Shown here piece by piece: positions 57,058-64,000 of a stretch of DNA of 64,000 nucleotides. The stretch spans positions 74,247,501 through 74,311,500 of the forward strand of contig CM027384.1 in assembly GCA_015680905.1 (NCBI GenBank). Direction: 5' to 3'. The notes below the pieces were generated by a model. It did not search any database. It saw only the letters and a program-made list of their open reading frames with translations, and was not told the origin of the DNA. Made by a program: the position numbers and the translations under genes. Positions within the stretch are counted from its first letter, which is position 1. Every line of letters begins with the position of its first letter. The stretch comes from Coptis chinensis (Eukaryota > Streptophyta > Magnoliopsida > Ranunculales > Ranunculaceae).

Positions 57058-60000
57058 ATGGCCAATAAAAACCACACTGACTCAGTGAGTCGACCCGTTG
57101 GTGGAACTGAGTACAGTTGGTGCCGATCTGTACAAATAGGCACAGGTATAACAGTTCTGAGTCTCCTCCTCATTAAACCACTAAACCTCCAAACTCTCCA
57201 AACTGCCCTTCACAAACTCCAATATTCCCATCCTATCCTCCGATCCAAACTCACTCACTCAAACCCACTCACCTTCACTATACCTCCCACTCCACACATT
57301 CAAATCCAATTTCACGACTTCCCCTCAACTTCACAACTCATTCAAACAAACCCCACTTTCGAACGAGTTCTTGAACACGAACTGAGTCAAAACCAACTCT
57401 GGTTAAACCGAGTTGACTCAGTGGAAACCGATTCAGATACTTTTTGTTGTACACTTTACACTATTGAGGAAATGAAGAAATGGGTATTGTCATTTCGGTT
57501 ACATACTTCGATATGTGATCGAACTTCGGCTGTTGTTATACTTACTGAGTTGTTGAATTTGATTGGTGAGAAAAATGGAGGAGAGTTAGGGAGTGGTGAT
57601 GAGGTTAATTTGGGAATTGAGGAGCTTATTCCGAGTGGGAAAGCTAATAAACCGTTTTGGGCACGTGGGGTTGATTTACTTGGGTATTCACTGAACTCGT
57701 TTAGATTTTCTAATTTGGAGTTTAAAGATGTTGAGTCGGCTCGGACTACTGGATTCGTTCGGTTGCGGTTGAATTCAGTTGAGACTCAAAGAGTTGTTGT
57801 TGTAAGTAGTTTTATTGTTTTGTTAGTACTCAAATATTCAATGTATATATTAGCAACAGTTTTTTGTTATAGAGTTTTAGTATGTTCGTGCATTTTAATT
57901 GTGTGTTAGTGTAGAGTTCATTTTTGGTAATCTCTCACGGAATTTTATTGGCGAACAAAGATTGTGTACATTTTATTCACGAACCTTCTATATCAAAGAT
58001 ATTGTGTTTTGCTAAATGCAGTCCAAAGTGCAGAGAATTTCAAGTTTTGAGTCTCTAAACCGTACTACCGGAATAAATTTGTGTCATAATTATACATGTT
58101 ACTATTCCTCACGTCTACGCTACTCTTGTTTTTATGTTCATGTTGTAAAAGTGTAATTTGATTGTGATATATGTTACGTTTCGTGTATTCATTCGTGTCA
58201 GAGTTCCCTCGTGTGAAAATATGAGTTAATGGAGATTGGTTCCATGTATGGTATTCATACACTTTTTTCTTTTAAGTTCCTAGTGAAACTATCTTTTACC
58301 GATCCGAAAGAATGTGTGGCATGCCACACTCTCATGTCCCTTGGGCATGTGTGTCAGAGACCCTCCGAAACACTCTAGCTTGCATGTAAAAACTTTAGAG
58401 TTTCTCTTGGTTTAACATATTCTAACCTGGTTGCATTCGTAGGCCTTCAATAAACAAATTATGACTCATGGACTACCTTTAACATGCATATTGGCATGCC
58501 CCACTTCCTGAATCCATTTTTGGTAATTGCTTATGCCTTCAATAAATTTCCTCTATGCCGTCTGTTAGTCTGTATCTGTCATGCAACACAAGGAAGTGAT
58601 TGCATGTTCCTTTTTACCAACCTGTATGCATTAGTGAGTAGAGCCTTCAGAAATTTAACCTTTTTTTCCCAATTTTTATCACGGTTGTCATCTGCATGAA
58701 GTTTCAACAAAATTCAGTTTGTGTTTATATACTTATGACTTTTAGTTTAAAAAAAACCAATAAAACCAATAAATTCTTGTCATACTAAAACTTTTCTTTT
58801 TTGCTTGCTTTTTATTGTGTCATATTATTGACTACATTATGAGTTGAGGTGGATCCCAAACCCCGTTAAAAGTAGCTTCTCTTTGACGGATGAGGCCAAA
58901 CTAAGGATGGATAATTGGCCACTGTATCAACTTGGCCATTGGTATTTTTCTCCCAAATTTTGTTTTGCACTGAAACAAACCTGCTTTGGTTTGAAGTAGC
59001 AGTTGCTTGTGCCTAGAACACCACGTATCAAGTTCACCACTAGACAACATCTAGTGCCTTCCCCATATGGGTCTATGTCCCTTTACAACATCTTGCAGTG
59101 TCCTGACTCCCGATTTCCTGAGCATGCCTTGTGCAGCTATCCTTGTCTGAGATGCTGAGGTCTCATTTTGGAAATAGTTGAGTCATTTCAGTTGATACCT
59201 ATTTCATTGAAGACAACATTTGGATTAGCAATTATGGCACTTTGAAACTTAGAAAGTATAAAACACTATTTCACTCACTACCATTTTATGGCAAATTTGA
59301 AAAAATGTGGACCAAGATAAATCCTAAACTTGAATGCAATTTTGGCAAGTTAGAATGTTAGACAATGTTAAAACTGATCTTTGTGGAGATGTCTCGGTGT
59401 ACCCCGCTTCTAGAAGTTTTCCTAATCCATGAATAAGGGGCTGACTTTTGTGAGGAGATCATCTCCTCATCTCTATTCTCGACAAAAACCAGCCTTTAAT
59501 TCATGGGTTAGCTCAACTTCTGGAAGTGGAGTACAGATGAGGGAGTATGCCTATCCTCCCACCCCAAGAATATTACAAAGGATAAAAATAGAAAATAAAA
59601 AAGAGAAAAATCAATAAATTGAGTAACTAAACAAGGAGATGTCATGATTGATTGGTAAACTTGATTATTGAACTATGAACATAGTTCCTTTATGGTATCT
59701 CGGAATGTCTATTTACGGATATCACATACAATATGTGTTTGACACAGATTATTTTTATAATATGGCATGTCTATGTAACATAGGAAATAGTTTGTTTTAT
59801 AAGAAAATAGTGACGTAATCTTCTTTTTAAATTCTGAATATTTAGAAGAGCAGCTAATTCATAAAGATAATGTCTGCTAAATGAGGACGAGTTTAACGAC
59901 TTTAATCTAATCTGCCATTGTTCTAAATTTCCACTTCAAGTTCTGACTTATCATATCAATTGATTTCTGTGGATTGCAGGGTTGTGAGGCAAGAGGTATC

Positions 60001-60758
60001 AAATTGTGTGCAGCATTAGCAGCAGCAGGATTATTGGCTGCTTATTCATCTAAAGACCTTCCTGATGACCAAAGGGAGAAGTATGCAGTTGTTACACTTG
60101 CTGATTGTCGCAAAGAGCTAGATCCACCTCTTCAAAGCCATAATCTTGGTACAACACTCTTCACTTACCAAGTTCACATCAACTTAATTTTTGTACTTCC
60201 AACATGTGTTTTCGAAATAACATTGCCAAATAGTTCCGTAATCCTCATCCTCCAAAATGTATGATTCATTCTATTTGGAGCATAAATAAAGTACAGATAC
60301 TTGTTTCAGGATTTTACCACTCTGCCGTCCTCAATACACATGATATAGGCGAAGAAGCAGAATTGTGGGAGCTCGCAAGTAGGTGCTACGCAGCCTTCAA
60401 AAATGCAATGAGCTCCTATAAGCATTTCTCAGATATGGGTGACCTCAACTATCTCATGTGTAAGGCCATAGAGAATCCGGGTTTAACCCCCAGCTCGTCA
60501 TCAAGAACTTCCTTTATTGTTGTCTTTGAGGACCCCGTGATCGATGATACCAGTGGCTTGCAGCAAGAAATCGGACTGGAAGACTATGTAGGATGCTCTT
60601 CGGTTCATGGGGTGGGCCCATCAGTTGCTGTTTTCGACACTATAAGAAATGGAAGTCTAGATTGTTCCTGTGTCTATCCAATTCCCCTGCATTCAAGAGA
60701 GCAAATGCAAGAGCTCATTGATCACATGAAGAAAATTATAGTGGATGGGAGTGCTTGA
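57058..60758 (+). CDS. Condensation-domain / CoA-dependent acyltransferase-like protein
   Basis: Three exons, 57058-57801, 59980-60148 and 60310-60758, with GT-AG borders. They sum to 1362 nt, 453 residues, and the phases join without breaks. The ATG sits in AAAAATGGCC. The protein resembles the plant family annotated as condensation-domain or alcohol acetyltransferase-like proteins of the BAHD/chloramphenicol-acetyltransferase fold. The N-terminus has TEYSWCRSVQIGTGITVLSL and LQYSHPILRSKL, and the active-site region is LHTSICDRTSAVVIL, with His149 and Asp154 in HTSICD in place of the usual HHxxxDG. Exon 2 gives ARGIKLCAALAAAGLLAAY and VVTLADCRKELDPPL; exon 3 gives FYHSAVLNTHDIGEEAELWE and a C-terminal ELIDHMKKIIVDGSA. 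No signal peptide is evident. Substrate unknown. Intron 1 is long (2178 bp) and has no gene inside that I can name. Confidence 0.88.
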
Positions 60759-62249
60759 GCTTCAGAGGTTTGAATCCACATAAAGTTGTTCACAGAACTG
60801 ATTTCATGTATGATTTTCATAGCAGTGTATCTCCTCGATGTGCAATGAGTATGTTCAGTCTAGTGGACATGCATATATTGGCTGTCTATTTTGACAACTT
60901 ACCCGAGGACACCTTAACTACAAGTGTATTGTTTAGTATTTCACAGAAATCTGTAGATGCAATTTCTTATGGATGATTTTGCCGTGCACAATGTAAAAAA
61001 GTTGTAATGGCGTAATGCCATGCGGAGTACATTCTGTATCTCGTGTTAGAGACTTAGAGGGAAAGTGAGTTGGTTTCAAGCAGGCAAGCAGCTGCATCAG
61101 GATTCAGGAGATTACTATGACATGGATCTTTTCATCTGTACCTTTTTCATGTTGGGATGTAGTTTAGATGTGTGGGGATAAACTCTACTTCATGTGTCCA
61201 ACTACTCTTCTGAGTTCTGTCACCATCTAGTTTCACCATCAATCCAAGTTGTATTCCTAGGAGACTAGGAGGTTAAGATCCATTCATTAGTCTGATTGAA
61301 GGCCAACTGGCCAAGCTATGTTTGACACCGACAGTGTTATTAAGTCATGAAAAAGGTAGAGAAGAAATATAAAGAAATGATGCAGAGCCCAGCGCAAAGT
61401 TTTACACGATTTTCCCAAGACTGAGCCACTGAGGTATGTCCCTGGATCCTAACATTCCACTATGCTGCAATGTGAAAATGAAGAATACAAAGTGAGTTAG
61501 TTATGACTTTTCTATACTTGCAGAAAATATACGATTCAAGTGTTTTAAGGATTTATCCTCTCTAATGAGAAAAGAAAAATATTAATTGTATCGTGGGGTG
61601 TTCCTTCATATCCCACGAGGCTCAAAGTAGCTGTCAGCCTGCTGATCATATATAGTCGAGAGTATAACAACAAAAAATAGTGTTTTTCGGATTTTTTGGT
61701 CATAAAATGTTTTTACCTTGAAAGAAGAATCTAATTATAGGTTTCCTTTTGTAGTTTTAATCTTAAAGAAATTATGTAAGTAAATTAGTATAAAGTCACA
61801 CTAACTCCCTCATCCTTGTTTAAAAATCGTAACCATTTGCGTCCAGAAATCTTTGAGTTTGGTTTGAACTTGAGACATGCTGATCACTCAAATAGAGGAA
61901 TCAGTGAAAGTTGAGTTTTATTTGAAGAAGAAGCTGCTATTCAAATTCTGAAGTTCCTTTTATGAATCAATATCTAGTTACATAATTATCGAAAACATTG
62001 GAAGGAACAATAGTATCTTTTCTGGCTTCTACTTAGCTCCAATCGTTTCTGTTAGACAGATGACAATTTAGACAACTATGCTTCTAAAAAAAGGAGGCAC
62101 TAAGGAGATACCCAGAAGATACCCCTTGTAATCTCAATCAGGACTTCTTAGCTGGCTTTTCATATCTTCCTCGGCATAAATAAGATAGTTATGGGCTTAC
62201 AGCAGATCATATTATTAGCATATGCTTTTTGGTAGATTCTGTTAGTAAC
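60759..62249. other. 3' flank of the acyltransferase and upstream region of the germin-like gene
   Basis: No gene seen. A 73-codon frame overlaps the acyltransferase stop and is probably 3' UTR. A TATA-like ATAAATAA at 62176-62183 lies 74 nt before the germin-like ATG. Confidence 0.45.
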
Positions 62250-62879
62250 ATGGTTTTCAGGACTTTTGAGTATGGTATGTTTTTGTTACTAGCAGTTGCC
62301 TTTGCCATGGTCAACATGGCTACAGCAGGGGACCCAGACATTATCTCCGACATCATACTTCCTCAAAATGTTACTTCCGTTGATGGAAACTTCTTCACTT
62401 ACACAGCCATGCGATCTCTCGTTGAGGCACCATCTGTGAAGAATTTTACAGTCCTGAAAGCAAGTATGAATGAGTTCCCTGCTCTTAATGGGCAGAGTGT
62501 TTCCTATGCTGTGCTACGATTTCCTGGGAGTTCCATCAACCCCCCTCATATCCATCCTCGTTCAGCTGAACTCCTATTTCTGCTTTACGGTTTTCTCGAA
62601 GTGGGGTTTGTTGATACAAAGAACAAGCTATATACTCAGAAGATGCAAGCAGGGGACATGTTTGTGTTCCCCAAGGGGGTTGTTCACTTCCAAAATAACC
62701 TGTACTCTGATGAAAGTGCCCTTGCAGTTTCCGCATTTGGAAGTGCAAATGCTGGAACTGTGTCTATTCCAGGATCTGTGTTTACTACTGGCATTGGCGA
62801 TGTAATCCTTGCAAAGGCTTTCAAGACTGATGTTACCACCATTCAGAAGATCAAAGCTGGTCTTACACCCAAGGTCTAA
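62250..62879 (+). CDS. Germin-like protein (secreted cupin)
   Basis: Intronless, 209 residues. Germin-like proteins are apoplastic, Mn-binding cupins that form oligomers; some have superoxide dismutase or oxalate oxidase activity. I chose the ATG at 62250 (MVFRTFEYGMFLLLAVAFAM); the frame extends seven codons further upstream without an ATG. A signal peptide covers about residues 1-27, with likely cleavage after ATA before GDPDI. Cupin motif 1 is GSSINPPHIHPRSAE with metal ligands His100, His102 and Glu107; motif 2 is GDMFVFPKGVVHFQN with His146. N-glycosylation sites lie at Asn40 (NVT) and Asn65 (NFT). The two N-terminal cysteines of true germins are absent, as in the Cys-less germin-like subgroup. 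Length and C-terminus (IKAGLTPKV) are normal, and no break is seen. Activity cannot be inferred from sequence. Confidence 0.94.
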   Translation: MVFRTFEYGMFLLLAVAFAMVNMATAGDPDIISDIILPQNVTSVDGNFFTYTAMRSLVEAPSVKNFTVLKASMNEFPALNGQSVSYAVLRFPGSSINPPHIHPRSAELLFLLYGFLEVGFVDTKNKLYTQKMQAGDMFVFPKGVVHFQNNLYSDESALAVSAFGSANAGTVSIPGSVFTTGIGDVILAKAFKTDVTTIQKIKAGLTPKV

Positions 62880-63632
62880 ACTGATGCTGCTTATTAGTTA
62901 CATTTACTATGTCAAATCCTAAATCCTATTGTTTGCCATTTGAGAGTCTTTCCAGCAATAATACTCTTCTTTGTTGCAAATACTTTGTCATCGAAGAGAC
63001 TGGTGTAATTGTGGTTCTTTTCGCTGGAGAATAAACTTATTTTGTCCTATTACACCTCAGTTTATCAACTGGTTGAAGCATCACGACTTCATATTACTAC
63101 TACTCGATTAATAACTTCACATAACTACGGATTTCAGTATCTTAGTATTGAGTAGATTTTTCTCGGTAATAAATCATTAGAACTAATGGACTTCTTTTTG
63201 TTTTCATCAAACGGAAGTACTCATAGATGATAACAAATGCATTCATCTCTATTTTCTCCTTTTTAATGTTAGTAGTAATCATGATTAGTAACTCGTAGAA
63301 TTCATCTTTCAATCTTTTTAGTCCTCCGATCCATTCCATGCAATAATAAGCTTATAAAAAATTCTTTGTACTTTTGGCGCTTTGTATCATATGATTGTCC
63401 TTATGGCATACTTAGTAACGATATTTTTCGTTTTGCCAATAAAAATAAAATGAAACGATAGTTAGAAATCTAGTTACCAATCTGTAATGGAACTAAAGCT
63501 TCTTATTTGGTTAGAATAGAATTCATCAAATATGTTACTGAGAATTGTGTAGTTATAGTCTCGAGAACATCACTTAGATAAAAAACTATGCAGGTCTAAT
63601 TTTCTAACACCGTACTGTGTGGGGAGGGTTTC
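62880..63632. other. 3' flank of the germin-like gene, no further gene seen
   Basis: The 3' UTR probably ends near 63045; AATAAACTT at about 63031 could serve as a poly(A) signal. Beyond it the sequence is AT-rich with no supportable feature. Confidence 0.45.
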
Positions 63633-64000
63633 TGATAGAAAAGTTGGGATGTATATCATCAAGTTTGTCGACCTTGGTATTTTGGTAATATTTAATTGAT
63701 TTGAATTAAATATTTAATTGATTGATTTCTAATGAAATTACAATGGTTTATATAGAGATTACAAGTTTCTAAAATAGGAACAAACACAAACGGTGCGAGT
63801 CTGTACAAACACAAACGGTGGATTTCTAAACAGGATGCGAGGCGCGGGCGTGCTCTAATTGTACTTGAATAGAGTACGTGCGCGCTCTGCACTCTAACAT
63901 GTAGAACAACTTCTAATACTCCCCCTCAAGTTGGAGAGTGAATGTTAAGAACTCCCAACTTGCGAATTAATCTCAGAAAGGTGTCCTTGCTGAGAGGTTT
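63633..64000 (-). mobile_element. 3' end of a fourth Ty1/Copia element (runs off the right edge)
   Basis: On the minus strand the edge sequence reads KPLSKDTFLRLIRKLGVLNI and HSPT, the usual last residues of Copia pol, followed by a stop and the polypurine tract TTGAGGGGGAGT (about 63930-63918). A probable 3' LTR of about 286 bp follows, from 63918 down to about 63633, where the text ATCCCAACTTTTCTATCA gives a plausible terminal CA. Only the 3' end is in the window, so the state of the element cannot be judged. Family beyond Copia is not certain. Confidence 0.75.

Noticed and set aside
58065-58262. 65-codon minus-strand frame within the acyltransferase intron
   Set aside because: No motif, AT-rich composition and no splice or start context; treated as chance.
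62229-62249. Upstream extension of the germin-like protein
   Set aside because: The seven extra codons start with TTG, not ATG; the ATG at 62250 gives a normal signal peptide.
62470-62805. 111-codon frame overlapping the germin-like gene
   Set aside because: It is a +1 shadow of the cupin coding sequence.

Overview
The window is nuclear DNA of a flowering plant, most likely a eudicot. It is AT-rich, its genes carry many small GT-AG introns, and its gene families and transposons (kinesin-5 class C, plant condensation-domain acyltransferase, germin-like protein, Ty1/Copia, MULE and hAT elements) are those of plants. I cannot name the species from sequence alone.

Three host genes look intact. 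A kinesin-5 (KIN-5C type) occupies 1583-10157 on the minus strand in 23 exons whose lengths sum to 3024 nt (1007 residues). A condensation-domain acyltransferase-like gene lies at 57058-60758 (+, 3 exons, 453 residues). An intronless germin-like protein lies at 62250-62879 (+, 209 residues). The last coding piece of an unidentified plus-strand gene is cut by the left edge and faces the kinesin gene tail to tail.

The 46 kb between the kinesin and the acyltransferase is a graveyard of mobile DNA and broken host genes. From left to right it holds: a MULE-type foldback element (11290-11914, 9-bp target duplication); a probable Ty3/Gypsy solo LTR with internal tandem duplications (about 12115-14130); Copia element 1 (16178-21513, +); an F-box gene split by a hAT transposon (25630-27480; hAT 25935-27289 with a perfect 8-bp duplication TTTAAATG); a bZIP fragment (28515-28805); Copia element 2 (30373-37570, +); an (AT)n array; a hAT-type MITE (38463-38994); a 6.8-kb MULE with 150-167-bp terminal inverted repeats and a perfect 9-bp duplication TTCTTTTTA (39106-45915); another hAT MITE (46020-46454, duplication CCCTCTAC); and a chimera in which a class-3 lipase (phospholipase A1-II type) fragment on the plus strand meets an isocitrate lyase fragment on the minus strand across a 9-bp overlap. 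The lipase is split by a foldback segment packed with TGAACA...TGTTCA dyads. The isocitrate lyase is split, at an intron, by Copia element 3 (49317-55498, -), which itself carries an 849-bp hAT-like insertion in one LTR. A fourth Copia element begins at the right edge.

No operon or multi-gene pathway is apparent. The value of the window lies in the layered insertions, which allow relative dating, the two-gene chimera, and the dyad array at 47.87-48.41 kb, which no standard feature type explains. All similarities are from recalled family sequences and motifs; no database search was run.
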